From the NCBI RefSeq assembly GCF_900188175.1, contig NZ_FZOQ01000002.1, forward strand, positions 372,001 to 436,000: DNA of 64,000 nt, written 5' to 3'. The stretch is from Pontibacter ummariensis. GTDB lineage: Bacteria > Bacteroidota > Bacteroidia > Cytophagales > Hymenobacteraceae. The notes beneath the pieces were generated by a model. That model was not told where the DNA came from and did no database searches. It saw only the letters and a program-made list of their open reading frames with translations. A program made the translations under genes and the position numbers. Positions 50,731 through 59,873 of the stretch are shown here, piece after piece (position 1 is the first letter of the stretch; each line of letters starts with the position of its first letter).

Positions 50731-52866
50731 CTACCAGGTGTTCTCTTTCTTATAGAGCGATACAGACAAGCGGATTTTATGGTAGTCATACTGCTCCTGC
50801 AGTGCCTCGTACAAGTCCTTTAGCTTTGCCTCTGCCCCTAGCTTGGCAATGGCCCGGCTAATTGCCTTGTACTCAGCCTTGCTAACATAAGGAGAAAGGT
50901 TTACCGGGTACCCCTGCTCATAAAGGGTGGCAATGTGAGAGTAAACGGTAACAGGATTTAGGCTACGCTGCTTAGCGATCTGCTCTACCGAATAACCCTG
51001 CTGCAGCATTTCAAGGGTAGCCAGGTGGGTCGCCCCTTTCATCTTGCTCCCCTTTTGCTGCTCTTCATTTATAAAGCCTATGATCTCGGTAATAAAGGCA
51101 TCCCCGTAGCGCTCGAACTTTTGCGCGCCTACCCCCGAAATAGACAGCATGGCAATTTTATTCGTTGGTCGCTCTGCCGCCATTTCCTGCAAAGTCGTGT
51201 CCGTGAATACTACATAAGGAGGCACCCCATGCTCATCGGCAATACCTTTCCTCAAGCTGCGCAGGCGCTCAAAAAGGGCGTCTTTCAACAGTTCCCGCTT
51301 CGGCCTTGGCTTCATAGCCGGCTCATCCTGCTTCACCTCTTCAAACTTCACGAGCTGCACCTTACGCCCCTCAAACAAGACCTGCCGGCTCTGCTCGGTC
51401 AGCTTCAGGGTATAGCCCTGGTCATAGGCCATCTCCAACAAGCCGCCGTTTAGCATCTGGTGCAGGTAACGGTTCCAGTCCAGTGTGCTCACGTCGCGGC
51501 CGGCCCCGTAGGTTTTCACCTTGTCAAAACCGGCCTGCAATACCTGGCTGTTGCGGGCGCCGCGGAGCACATCCACCAACAGGCCCATGTTTGCCTGCTC
51601 CTGTGTACGGGCCACGGCTGACAGGGCTTTCTGGGCAAGTAAAGTTCCATCGAAGGTGGTGGGCGGGTTCCGGCAGATGTCACAGTTCCCACAGTCTTTC
51701 TCCATGGTCTCCCCGAAGTACTGCAGCAGGATGCGCCGTCGGCAGGCGGCAGCCTCCGCGAATTGCTGCATGCGCTCCAGCTTCACGAGTTGCAGCTCCG
51801 TCTGCTTCTGGTCGCTCTCATTCTCCTGCAGCATGTTGCGCATGTTCATCACATCCGCAAAGCTATAGAAGAGCAGGGCCTCCGAGCTGGCCCCATCCCT
51901 CCCGGCACGGCCTATCTCCTGGTAGTAGCCCTCAATGTTCTTGGGCAGGTTATAGTGGATCACCCAGCGCACATTCGACTTATCGATGCCCATACCAAAG
52001 GCAATGGTGGCACACACGATCTGCACGTCGTCGCGCAGGAAGGCTTCCTGTGCCCTGGCCCGCTGGGGGGCCGACATACCGGCATGGTAGTAAGTCGCAT
52101 TGTAACCGCTTGCTTTTAGCTTGTTAGCCAGCGACTCGGTGGCCTTGCGGCTCAGGCAGTAAACAATACCCGGCTGCCTGTGCCGCCGCGACAGGAAGTC
52201 CGTGATCCTGTTAAAGCGGTCTTTCCCCGGCTTTACCATTAGGTTAATGTTGGGCCGGTCGAAAGAAGAAATAAAAACAGCGGGATCCCGTAGGTACAGT
52301 TGCTCCTGTATGTCTTTCTGCGTGAGTTTATCAGCTGTGGCCGTAAGGGCGATGACCGGAGTAGTTGGAAACTGCTGCTTCAGCGCCTTTAACTGGGTAT
52401 ATTCAGGCCGGAAATCATGCCCCCAGGAAGAAATACAGTGTGCTTCGTCTACAGCAAAAAGAGAGACATTCACTCGTTTCAGAAAAGAAAGGAAACCGGA
52501 GGAAAGTAATTTCTCCGGCGACACGTACAAGAGTTTCAGTTTGCCCTCCAGGCACTCATTCTCCGTTTTGTACTGTTGCTCGGCACTGAGCGAGCTGTTG
52601 AGGTACGCTGCCGGAATGCCATTTGCCAGCAAGGCCTCCACCTGGTCCTTCATCAGGGCAATGAGCGGAGACACAACCACACAAAGCCCTGGCAACACCA
52701 CGGCAGGCACCTGAAAACAGACAGACTTACCCCCTCCTGTCGGCATCAGCACCACCACGTCTTTCTGCTGAAGGACGGTGTCGATGATCTGCTCCTGCAT
52801 CGGGCGGAACTTTTCGTACCCGAAGTATAACTTAAGTGCTTCCCTTGCCTCTCTTATTGTTACCAT
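50731..52866 (-). CDS. recQ: ATP-dependent DNA helicase RecQ
   Basis: A 711-residue 3'-5' helicase. Motif I MPTGGGKSVCFQVPA, motif II AVDEAHCISSWGHDFRPEY, motif III ALTATAD, motif VI QEIGRAGRDG; the RecQ-Ct zinc site is ACRRRILLQYFGE with CGNCDIC. An HRDC domain lies near 525-600 (RLRSLRKGIADEHGVPPYVVF, in part), and a further helical RQC/WYL-like tail follows, as in longer Bacteroidota RecQ. RecQ starts RecF-pathway recombination and repairs stalled forks. A TATCTTTG box is 56 bp upstream. Confidence 0.96.
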   Translation of the reverse strand: MVTIREAREALKLYFGYEKFRPMQEQIIDTVLQQKDVVVLMPTGGGKSVCFQVPAVVLPGLCVVVSPLIALMKDQVEALLANGIPAAYLNSSLSAEQQYKTENECLEGKLKLLYVSPEKLLSSGFLSFLKRVNVSLFAVDEAHCISSWGHDFRPEYTQLKALKQQFPTTPVIALTATADKLTQKDIQEQLYLRDPAVFISSFDRPNINLMVKPGKDRFNRITDFLSRRHRQPGIVYCLSRKATESLANKLKASGYNATYYHAGMSAPQRARAQEAFLRDDVQIVCATIAFGMGIDKSNVRWVIHYNLPKNIEGYYQEIGRAGRDGASSEALLFYSFADVMNMRNMLQENESDQKQTELQLVKLERMQQFAEAAACRRRILLQYFGETMEKDCGNCDICRNPPTTFDGTLLAQKALSAVARTQEQANMGLLVDVLRGARNSQVLQAGFDKVKTYGAGRDVSTLDWNRYLHQMLNGGLLEMAYDQGYTLKLTEQSRQVLFEGRKVQLVKFEEVKQDEPAMKPRPKRELLKDALFERLRSLRKGIADEHGVPPYVVFTDTTLQEMAAERPTNKIAMLSISGVGAQKFERYGDAFITEIIGFINEEQQKGSKMKGATHLATLEMLQQGYSVEQIAKQRSLNPVTVYSHIATLYEQGYPVNLSPYVSKAEYKAISRAIAKLGAEAKLKDLYEALQEQYDYHKIRLSVSLYKKENTW

Positions 52867-52921
52867 TATTCGCTCTCTCCCTTATGCAGGCACCCCTGCT
52901 AATTTTCTTCTCGTCAGGCCT

Positions 52922-52929
52922 CAAAGATA
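52922..52929 (-). promoter_or_regulatory. Bacteroidota -7 box (TATCTTTG) of recQ
   Basis: A perfect TAnnTTTG match on the minus strand, 56 bp before the ATG; -33 element not clear. Confidence 0.4.
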
Positions 52930-53027
52930 CTAATTATTTTAGGCTTCTGCTCTCGCAGCGACGCTATGAGGAACTATGTACACCCGCTAGCGTACCTTTA
53001 CTCAACTGTGAACAATAAAAGAAAGCT

Positions 53028-53363
53028 ATGAAATCAGAAAAAACAAACAAGCTCGAACATGAACTGGTAAAATGCATGACCGCCTGTGAGACCTGTGCCA
53101 CCTTGTGCCTGCAGGAAGATGACGTCAAGAAGATGGCTCGTTGCATCATGGTGCTGCGCGACTGTTCCGATATCTGCATGCTCACGGCAAAGTTTGTGGG
53201 GCGCAGCTCTGAACATGCCAAGCACGTGATGAAGGAGTGCATTGAGATATGCCGTATATGTGCTGAGGAAACAGGCAAGTTCGAAACTGACCATTGCCAG
53301 CACTGCTCTGCTATTTGCAAAGAATGCGTAGAGGCCTGCGAGACGTGGATGCAAACGAAGTAA
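53028..53363 (+). CDS. Cysteine-rich four-helix-bundle copper-binding protein
   Basis: A 111-residue cytosolic protein with 15 cysteines in CxxxC-type spacing along four amphipathic helices (KCMTACETCATLC; CIMVLRDCSDIC; ECIEICRICAEE; HCQHCSAICKECVEAC). This is the DUF326/Csp fold, which stores or buffers Cu(I) in other bacteria. With no signal peptide it belongs to the cytosolic Csp3-like group. No copper exporter or CueR is next to it. It ends at a 23-bp hairpin. Confidence 0.88.
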   Translation: MKSEKTNKLEHELVKCMTACETCATLCLQEDDVKKMARCIMVLRDCSDICMLTAKFVGRSSEHAKHVMKECIEICRICAEETGKFETDHCQHCSAICKECVEACETWMQTK

Positions 53364-53378
53364 GCCGCCAGCATTACT

Positions 53379-53427
53379 CCTCAAGCAAGAGAGGCCAGCA
53401 AGTTTTGCTGGCCTCTCTTGCTTGAGG
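53379..53427. terminator. 23-bp perfect hairpin between convergent genes
   Basis: Arms 53379-53401 and 53405-53427 are exact reverse complements with loop GTT. It lies between the copper-protein gene and the holin-like gene. No T-run. Confidence 0.75.
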
Positions 53428-53437
53428 GGCTTCCTTT

Positions 53438-53770
53438 TTAGAAAACCATGTCCAGAATAGAAGTGACAAGCGACAGGATCAGGCTAAACAGCAGGGCGGC
53501 AAAGAAACCGTCTACGCGAAAGCCGATCACCAGCTCACCGGCGATGATGATGATCAGGGCGTTTATGACAAGTAAAAACAAGCCGAGCGTGAAAATAGTG
53601 ATGGGAATAGTAAGCAGTACCAGCACCGGCCGCACGACGGCATTTAACACTGCCAGCACCATCGCCAGGATAAGGGCCGAGAGAAAACCATCGATCTCAA
53701 TGCCCGGTAACCAGTAAGAAGTGAGCATGGCTGCCACCCCTGTTAAAAGTAGACTTACAATAAATTTCAT
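53438..53770 (-). CDS. Phage-holin-family-4 small membrane protein (YvlD-like)
   Basis: A 110-residue protein with four membrane helices (about 3-22, 28-48, 52-75 and 88-108). FLSALILAMVLAVLNAVVRPVLVLLTIPITIFTLGLFLLVINALIIII (quoted in part) is the core of PF04020. Despite the name most members are chromosomal and not linked to lysis; Bacillus YvlD is envelope-stress controlled. No phage genes are near. Confidence 0.88.
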   Translation of the reverse strand: MKFIVSLLLTGVAAMLTSYWLPGIEIDGFLSALILAMVLAVLNAVVRPVLVLLTIPITIFTLGLFLLVINALIIIIAGELVIGFRVDGFFAALLFSLILSLVTSILDMVF

Positions 53771-53869
53771 TTTTTCTGATTCTTGGGCGAATATCCTTTA
53801 TTATTTATTGCTATATATCTATGCATACGTTGCCCTGGCGGTTTTAGATGGCTCCGAAGCCCTGCCCAC

Positions 53870-53906
53870 AAAAAAGCCCCAGGAGCTATACGCTCCATAG
53901 GGCTTT
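53870..53906 (-). terminator. Terminator of the polyamine operon
   Basis: AAAGCCC with GGGCTTT and inside it GGAGC with GCTCC form a two-part stem; the minus strand then reads T6. It lies 63 bp after the ureohydrolase stop. Confidence 0.75.
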
Positions 53907-53969
53907 CAGAAGTATGCTTTCTGTTAGCTTCGTACAGGCCTTTTACCCATTCCTTTCACAAAGCTTTAG

Positions 53970-55040
53970 CTATAGCTGTGCCTCCAGGCGCCCCTGCGAC
54001 ACGGCAGACCAGTTGCAAAGCTTGTACAGCAGGCGGGCGCCCACGTTCCCATTCCACTCGCTGTCACCTGGCGCTACCTCGTTCAGGTCAAAGCCAATGA
54101 TTTCACGACCGGATTTCACCAGCTGCTTCATTAAGAAAATTGCCTGCTCAAACTCCAGGCCTCCTGGCACTGGGGTACCGGTGCCGGGGCATAGTTTCGG
54201 GTCTAGGCCATCTATATCAAAGCTGATGTACACTTTCTGCGGCAGTTGGGCAATGATTTTTTTACACGCCTTTTTCCAGCTGTCGCCGGCGTACATGTTT
54301 TCCTTCATGTTGGCGTCGTAGAAGATGGTTACGCGCCCATTCGACTGCTCTGCCAGCTCGGCCTCTGCCTGGCAAAGGTCGCGGATGCCTACCTGCACCA
54401 ATTTCTTTACCTGGGGCAATTTTAAGGCATTGTACATGATGGAGGCATGCGAATAGGTGAAACCCTCGTAGGCCTCACGCAGATCGGCGTGGGCATCAAT
54501 CTGCAGGATGCCGTACTCCTCATGCTTCTCTGCCAGGGCATGCATCAGGCCCAGCGGTGTACTATGGTCTCCGCCTACCACGCCTACCAGTTTTCCCTGC
54601 TCCAGGTAATTCAGGGCTTTTTGCTTTAGCCAGGCCAACAACTCCTCGCCTTTGGCCGTCACTTCCTGGGGCAGGTTCTCGTACTCCGAGCGCCCGATTT
54701 CAGGACTGCCGGCCTCCAGCCAGTTAATGTAAGCCTCGGCTTTGTTACGCAAGGCCTCGCTGGTAGCTGCCCACTCTTCGGATATTTCCTCCATGGCGAT
54801 GCCCAGCTTCCAGGCTTCCTTGATATTGGGCTCAAAAAGGTCAAGCTGCGGCGACGCCTCTTTGATGGCCTGTGGCCCCTGCGCTGTTCCGGCGCTGTAA
54901 GACACCGTCACTTCCCATGGAATGGGAATCAGCACGACTTCGGATTCTTCGATGGTAAAGGGGAGACCGAACAGTCCACCGTTGATATCGCCAACCCCAT
55001 TCGGGTCGAAGTTTGCTATCTTCTGTTCTTTGCTATTCAT
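53970..55040 (-). CDS. Agmatinase-type ureohydrolase (arginase superfamily)
   Basis: A 356-residue binuclear Mn enzyme. All metal ligands are seen: [21 protein letters not shown], plus [10 protein letters not shown]. Arginase-fold enzymes include agmatinase (agmatine to putrescine and urea), arginase and formimidoylglutamase. The gene's start overlaps the end of the SpeD-SpeE fusion by 8 bp, so a polyamine role as agmatinase fits best. Substrate specificity is still inference, since an N-terminal extension of about 100 residues is present, as in many Bacteroidota members. No arginine decarboxylase is visible. Confidence 0.85.
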   Translation of the reverse strand: MNSKEQKIANFDPNGVGDINGGLFGLPFTIEESEVVLIPIPWEVTVSYSAGTAQGPQAIKEASPQLDLFEPNIKEAWKLGIAMEEISEEWAATSEALRNKAEAYINWLEAGSPEIGRSEYENLPQEVTAKGEELLAWLKQKALNYLEQGKLVGVVGGDHSTPLGLMHALAEKHEEYGILQIDAHADLREAYEGFTYSHASIMYNALKLPQVKKLVQVGIRDLCQAEAELAEQSNGRVTIFYDANMKENMYAGDSWKKACKKIIAQLPQKVYISFDIDGLDPKLCPGTGTPVPGGLEFEQAIFLMKQLVKSGREIIGFDLNEVAPGDSEWNGNVGARLLYKLCNWSAVSQGRLEAQL

Positions 55041-56364
55041 CTGATGATTCTACGGAATATGCCTCAATTGTTTTTTGCCCGCCCTGCTGCAACAGTTCCT
55101 TCACGAAGTTCGGTAAGGCAAAGGCGGCACGGTGAATTTCCTCGTTATAGTATTTCAGGCCCTGCTCTTTTGAGAACTTGGCCGCCGCCTCCCGATCGAA
55201 GCGCAGTGGGGTTGATTCTCCTTTAGAGGAGTAAGAGAAGCTCCAGGTACCGGTCGGGTAGGTAGGAATGGCTGCCAGGTAGCAGTGTACCTTGTCCTGG
55301 CCGAATATCTTCTTATAGGTATCGTATATCTCAACGAACACCGCACTGTTAAAGCGCGGTGACTCCGACTGGGTAATCATCACGCCATCCGCAGTCAGGC
55401 AGCGGTGCACCTGCTGGTAAAACTCAGCTGTGAACAGCCCTTCTCCCGGACCCACCGGATCCGCAGAGTCCACGATGATCAGATCATAACGGCCGTCTTC
55501 ACAGTTATTGATATACTGGATGCCGTCCTCAATGAGCAGATTCAAGCGAGGATTCCCGAAGGCTACCGCTGTTTCGGGTAAGTGAAGCTTACAGGCCTCT
55601 ATCACTAACTCGTCTATCTCGACCAGTGTCACTTCCTCTAACTGCTCATGGCGAAGTAATTCCCGTACCGTACCGCCGTCACCGCCTCCGATCACCAACG
55701 CACGTTTCGCTTTCGTGTGGCTGAACATAGGCACGTGGGTGATCATCTCGTGGTACACGTACTCGTCTTTCTGGGTACACATTACCATACCGTCCAACGT
55801 CAGCATGTTACCATAAGCCAGTGTCTCGTATACCTCTACCCGCTGGTAAGGCGAGTCCTTTTTGTACAGCTGATTGCCAGAATGCTTCAATGACAGGGCG
55901 ATGTTTTCGTCACGCTCCGTAAACCACACATCCCGGGTTATGGCGCCATCTGCCTCTACTGTTTTAGGAGGCAAATTACGAAGCGCTTCCAGGTTAAAGT
56001 CCGTACGCTTCAGCAGGCTTAACTGCCCACGGCGCAGCTCCATGGAGGAGCCGTGGCCTGCCTGGAAAGCCTCTTTCAGGTAAGTGTAGGATACCCAGGG
56101 ATCCACCGTTTCGCCGCATGTGAAAAGGTCTACGGCCGCATACCCATACTCCGGCCAGGTATGAATGGCCAGGTGACTTTCCTGTATCACCACAACACCG
56201 GAAACGCCATAAGGTGAAAAGTGGTGAAACGTACTGTTAATCACAGTGGCACCGGCAGTTTCGGCCGCCACCACCATGCTGTTCTCTATATGAACGACGT
56301 CGTTCATCAGGTCAGGAGAACAATCGTAAAACTCAACTAATATGTGTCTACCTAAAGCGTTCAT
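55033..56364 (-). CDS. speDE: Fused S-adenosylmethionine decarboxylase and spermidine synthase
   Basis: A 443-residue single frame joins two enzymes. Residues 1-130 are a class 1b AdoMet decarboxylase with E62-S63 (autocleavage site forming the pyruvoyl group), H68 and C83, at the same numbers as in the Thermotoga maritima enzyme. A linker of about 30 residues follows. Residues about 160-430 are spermidine synthase with [23 protein letters not shown] and the active-site [11 protein letters not shown]. SpeD makes decarboxylated AdoMet and SpeE uses it with putrescine to give spermidine; fusion would channel the unstable intermediate. After self-cleavage at Ser63 the C-terminal chain would still carry the synthase. 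It heads an operon with the agmatinase-type gene. Confidence 0.92.
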   Translation of the reverse strand: MNALGRHILVEFYDCSPDLMNDVVHIENSMVVAAETAGATVINSTFHHFSPYGVSGVVVIQESHLAIHTWPEYGYAAVDLFTCGETVDPWVSYTYLKEAFQAGHGSSMELRRGQLSLLKRTDFNLEALRNLPPKTVEADGAITRDVWFTERDENIALSLKHSGNQLYKKDSPYQRVEVYETLAYGNMLTLDGMVMCTQKDEYVYHEMITHVPMFSHTKAKRALVIGGGDGGTVRELLRHEQLEEVTLVEIDELVIEACKLHLPETAVAFGNPRLNLLIEDGIQYINNCEDGRYDLIIVDSADPVGPGEGLFTAEFYQQVHRCLTADGVMITQSESPRFNSAVFVEIYDTYKKIFGQDKVHCYLAAIPTYPTGTWSFSYSSKGESTPLRFDREAAAKFSKEQGLKYYNEEIHRAAFALPNFVKELLQQGGQKTIEAYSVESSDE

Positions 56365-56525
56365 CTAGGGGTATGAAAGGTTAAAAATAGATAAGAGAGC
56401 AAAAAAACGAATTCTGACGCTATAATCAAAAGTACCGCCTTCGCAGTAAGGTATACTCCCCTGCCTACCAGAGAGTTAATTATTTGACTCCTTTGCTTGC
56501 TGTGCCTCCCTTTGCCAGAAGCCAT

Positions 56526-57338
56526 TTAATCGCTTGCCAGCTCCTGCTGCACGATCTGCTCCACTTTATACTCCGCTGCCAGGTCCTCGAACACATGAAA
56601 GGTATCATTAAAGGCAATGAACTCCTTTAACAGGCTGAACTGTGCCACGTGGTAGATGAGGAACAGTTCTGACTGGGTAAAGCTGGCTTTGGTAATAAAA
56701 CTGTAATACTCCCCTGCGTCCTCGGTTTCGGAGCGATAGCGCTGTATAAGCCGGAAGAGCACGCTCAGGTTCTTGAGGTAAGGGTTAAGGCGGGACTGGT
56801 AAAAAGAGAAATGATAGGTAAAGTACTCCTCAAAGATGCCGTACAGGTTCTCCCGCGTGCGCTCATCCTTCTCCAGGCCCCGTACTTTCTGCACGAAGGA
56901 GGTGAGTACTTTCTCCTGAAAAAAGACAAAGAAGTTGCTCCCGCTCCACTCACTTTTGTTAATGTCATAGGCTTTGAGGGAGTCGATGACATCGTTGTGT
57001 TTATTGATGAAGCTGATAAAGAGGGTCGAGAAGTTCTGCTGCTGAAAGATCGTCTGCGTTTTGTGCAGCTCAAAGCGCTGTAGCTCAAATTCCCGTTTTT
57101 GGTAAGTAAGGGTAGCGAAGAAAAGAAAAACGCCCGCCAGGGCCCACAGCGAGCCCACGATACCTCCGATAAACTCTCCGTACTGTCCGAACACTCCCTC
57201 CCGGTTGGCCGGCTCCGCGTAGAGCTCCTGCACCAGGTTAAACTTGATCGTACCCCAAACCAAGACCACAGCCCCTGCTATAATTAAGGCATAGCCAGTA
57301 AGCTCGTATTTGCTCAGTTTTTTTCTGTCTTCAGGCAT
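56526..57338 (-). CDS. PutAbiC-like membrane protein
   Basis: A 270-residue protein. Two membrane helices lie at about 15-35 and 56-79, linked by a short loop ending FGQYGEFIGGIVG. A cytoplasmic part begins with a heptad-rich segment, LTYQKREFELQRFELHKTQTIFQQQNFSTLF (quoted in part), then all-helical sequence. This layout, with Q...R.E..L and F...N..F blocks, matches the putative phage abortive infection family (PF16872). Phage defence is a family label with limited evidence and not proven here. It is monocistronic, between polyamine and chemosensory operons. Confidence 0.7.
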   Translation of the reverse strand: MPEDRKKLSKYELTGYALIIAGAVVLVWGTIKFNLVQELYAEPANREGVFGQYGEFIGGIVGSLWALAGVFLFFATLTYQKREFELQRFELHKTQTIFQQQNFSTLFISFINKHNDVIDSLKAYDINKSEWSGSNFFVFFQEKVLTSFVQKVRGLEKDERTRENLYGIFEEYFTYHFSFYQSRLNPYLKNLSVLFRLIQRYRSETEDAGEYYSFITKASFTQSELFLIYHVAQFSLLKEFIAFNDTFHVFEDLAAEYKVEQIVQQELASD

Positions 57339-57343
57339 AAAGG

Positions 57344-57419
57344 GTAAGTATAAGCGATTCGGGAATAAGATTCCGGAAGTCTTCCACTTCTCGTTCCCAA
57401 TGGTACGGGCTATACTTAC
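57344..57419. repeat. Nested inverted repeats between CheC and PutAbiC genes
   Basis: GTAAGTATA (57344-57352) pairs with TATACTTAC (57411-57419). Inside it GGGAA (57361-57365) pairs with TTCCC (57394-57398), and GGAAGTCTTCC (57375-57385) is a central palindrome. It follows the last Che gene directly and may be an end structure or an operator for the PutAbiC-like gene. Confidence 0.45.
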
Positions 57420-57430
57420 TGCTATTCGCC

Positions 57431-58078
57431 TTAATCTGTTTCTGTCAGGTTGTTTTTGCCCAGTTCAAAGGCACGGATAATATCGAGTATCTTCAGAAAG
57501 GTTTTGGAATCGAAGAAGAGCAGCAGGGGCAACTCCACGCTCCTGGAATTATGCGTAAACTGCGTGATAACCGTAAAAACAAGCGGTTGAAAAAGCGGGT
57601 GCTGCACCAGGATATCCTTCAGGGAGTCGGCCATATGGCTTTGCGGGGCTTTTGGGGGAGACCCGTAAATGCTGCACTTCAGAATATTAGCCAGTTGGGT
57701 AACAAGCGCTCCGGTTATGATGTTGCTGATTTCCAGTAGCAGCGACTCCTGCATAACAGAGAGCTCTCCCTTCTGCACATCCAGCATAGCGAGGCAAACC
57801 TCAGAGAGGCGAATGATGTGATCGTCGGAGAAGAGCATCAGGGTGGCGCCATTAAAGTCCCCTTTTATGTCGGACTGTATGATGACGTGGGTATCTTCAT
57901 ACTTCGCCACCAAGCCCAGGAGCTCCTTTACCTCGATCAGTTGAATATCAGGCACCTTCAGCAGCACCTTGTCCTTCGCGATAGCTGCGAAAGAATCTGC
58001 TGCCCGGGCTAACCCGATGTTCAGAATCTCCTTGATAATGTCTCGCTCTAACTCCGTTATGTGCGGTTCCGTCATCAT
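57431..58078 (-). CDS. cheC: CheC-like CheY-P phosphatase
   Basis: A 215-residue CheC/CheX/FliY-type protein. Both active-site motifs are intact: D-x3-E-x2-N in ERDIIKEILNIGLARA near residue 12-25, and S-x3-E-x2-N in ESLLLEISNIITGAL near 110. CheC dephosphorylates CheY-P and in Bacillus is stimulated by CheD. No cheD is visible. Last gene of the chemosensory operon, 27 bp after CheA. Confidence 0.88.
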   Translation of the reverse strand: MMTEPHITELERDIIKEILNIGLARAADSFAAIAKDKVLLKVPDIQLIEVKELLGLVAKYEDTHVIIQSDIKGDFNGATLMLFSDDHIIRLSEVCLAMLDVQKGELSVMQESLLLEISNIITGALVTQLANILKCSIYGSPPKAPQSHMADSLKDILVQHPLFQPLVFTVITQFTHNSRSVELPLLLFFDSKTFLKILDIIRAFELGKNNLTETD

Positions 58079-58104
58079 TGTGTCGCGTTAGTGTTCCCTT
58101 CGCC

Positions 58105-59745
58105 TCAACCCTGTCTTCGGTTTATAAAGTAGCGTGTCAGGGCCGGCACGTCCAGCACCAAACACACCTTACCTGTTCCCAGTAAAGTCACCCCCCCGTA
58201 CAGGTCTATTGATTCCAGTGGTTTGCTGAGTGGCTTTACCACGATATCCTGCTGCCTGTACAGTTTGTCTACAATTAACCCCAGCTTCCTGTTGTTGTAG
58301 GACACCACAATAATGTTCTGTACCTGTCCTTTTAAGCGGGTCTTGTCTCCGAGTCGCATATCTGCCTCCGGGGCATTCAAAAGCTCGTGCAGGTACACTA
58401 CCGTTACGGTCTCCCCTTTCAAATCTGTGATGAGCACGTCCCCCACCTCGTGCAGTTCATCCTTGTCCAGGGCCACGACCTGGTCTGTGTGTATGAGCGG
58501 GATGGCGTAAAATATCCCGTTTACCTCAAACAGCAGGGCTCCCTTTACGGCAATCGAGGTCGGCAGGAGCATGGAAAAAGTGGTGCCCTTTCCTTTCTCT
58601 GTTTCCAGTGTCAGGCGCCCACCGATGGAGTCGATGGCGTTCTTTACCACGTCCAGCCCCACTCCCCGGCCAGAGTACTCTGTTACTTCCTTCGCGGTGG
58701 AGAAGCCAGGCTCAAACAGGAAGGAAAGGGTTTCCGTCTCATCCAGCCCGGCAGCTACCTCCTCGGTTACGAGTTTACGCTCCACGGCCGTCTTCTGCAC
58801 TTTGCGCAGGTCAATGCCCCTGCCATCGTCCGAAAGCTCCAGCAAAACGTTCTCCCGGTCGCTCTGTGCCCGCAGGCGCAGGTGCCCTACCCGTGACTTT
58901 CCTTTCTTTTCCCGCTCCTCAGGCCGCTCCAGGCCATGCGTAATCGCATTGCGGACCAGGTGCAGCAGCGAGTCGGTTATGATCTGCAGAATGTTCCGGT
59001 CAATCTGTATGTCCTGGCCTGTCAACTCCAGGTTCACCTCTTTCTTCTCTGCCGCCGCCACATCCCGGACGATGCGGGGAAACTTATTGAAGAGCGACCC
59101 GATGTTAACCAGGCGAGCCCCCATCACGCTGTATTGCAGGTCCTCGGTGATGCGGTACAGGTGCGAACTAACGCTGGCCAGCTCATCATTACCCAGTTCT
59201 TTACTGATCGAGATGATCCGGTCCCGGTCGATCATCAGCTCGCCCACCAGGTTCATCATGTGGTCCAGCTTCTTGATCTGTATATAGATCAGCTCGGAGA
59301 GCGACAGGTTCTTAGAAGTATTGTACTTCTGCACCTTCGTGAGCTCTATCGTGCTGTCCGAGAGGTTCTCTACAATAATATCGAGGTTGCGCAGCAGTAT
59401 GGGGTCAGGCTCTCCCTGGTCCGGGTTATCCACGTTTTGGATGAGCTCCCCCAGCATGTCAATCCCATCGAACAGAACCGCCACTACCTCATCGCTAAAA
59501 GCCAGTTCCTTGTTGCGGATCAGGCTAAAGGCTGTCTCCAGTTTATGCGAAACATCTGAGATCTGGAGGTAGCCAATGGCCTTGGAGTTGGCCTTCAGGT
59601 TATGCAGCAAACGGAAGATTTCGGCCAATGTCTGATCATCGTCCGGCTGTTTCTCCAGGGTGCTGATGTGCCTGTTCAAAGAGTCAAAATACTCCAGGGC
59701 CTCGGCAATAAATATTTCTTTGTACTCCTCTTCTCTCGATTTCAT
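58105..59745 (-). CDS. cheA: CheA-type histidine kinase, short form
   Basis: A 546-residue kinase. The Hpt domain has H48 in LLHNLKANSKAIG, where the usual KGSA is KANS. No CheY-binding P2 domain is seen; a second helical stretch runs to about 140, then the dimerisation helices with DHMMNLVGELMIDRDRII, the HATPase (LVRNAITHGLERPEER; LSDDGRGIDL; GRGVGLDVVKNAIDSIGG, in part), and a C-terminal CheW-like domain. It should phosphorylate the CheY next door. Its length is about 100 residues below E. coli CheA. Confidence 0.92.
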   Translation of the reverse strand: MKSREEEYKEIFIAEALEYFDSLNRHISTLEKQPDDDQTLAEIFRLLHNLKANSKAIGYLQISDVSHKLETAFSLIRNKELAFSDEVVAVLFDGIDMLGELIQNVDNPDQGEPDPILLRNLDIIVENLSDSTIELTKVQKYNTSKNLSLSELIYIQIKKLDHMMNLVGELMIDRDRIISISKELGNDELASVSSHLYRITEDLQYSVMGARLVNIGSLFNKFPRIVRDVAAAEKKEVNLELTGQDIQIDRNILQIITDSLLHLVRNAITHGLERPEEREKKGKSRVGHLRLRAQSDRENVLLELSDDGRGIDLRKVQKTAVERKLVTEEVAAGLDETETLSFLFEPGFSTAKEVTEYSGRGVGLDVVKNAIDSIGGRLTLETEKGKGTTFSMLLPTSIAVKGALLFEVNGIFYAIPLIHTDQVVALDKDELHEVGDVLITDLKGETVTVVYLHELLNAPEADMRLGDKTRLKGQVQNIIVVSYNNRKLGLIVDKLYRQQDIVVKPLSKPLESIDLYGGVTLLGTGKVCLVLDVPALTRYFINRRQG

Positions 59746-59873
59746 GTTACGCTGTCAGTTGCACTGACCTGAGGCTGCCCCCTACTCCGCTACTTGTAGT
59801 AGCGCCTTACAACTAAGCCTTTCGTAAAAGTCCCGCTGCTTCTCGCTGTTGCTTTCGGCACAGCCTTCTGAGT

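Noticed and set aside
51483-52127. 214-codon open frame antisense to recQ
   Set aside because: Pro/Ser/Arg/Cys-rich shadow of a clearly real helicase gene.
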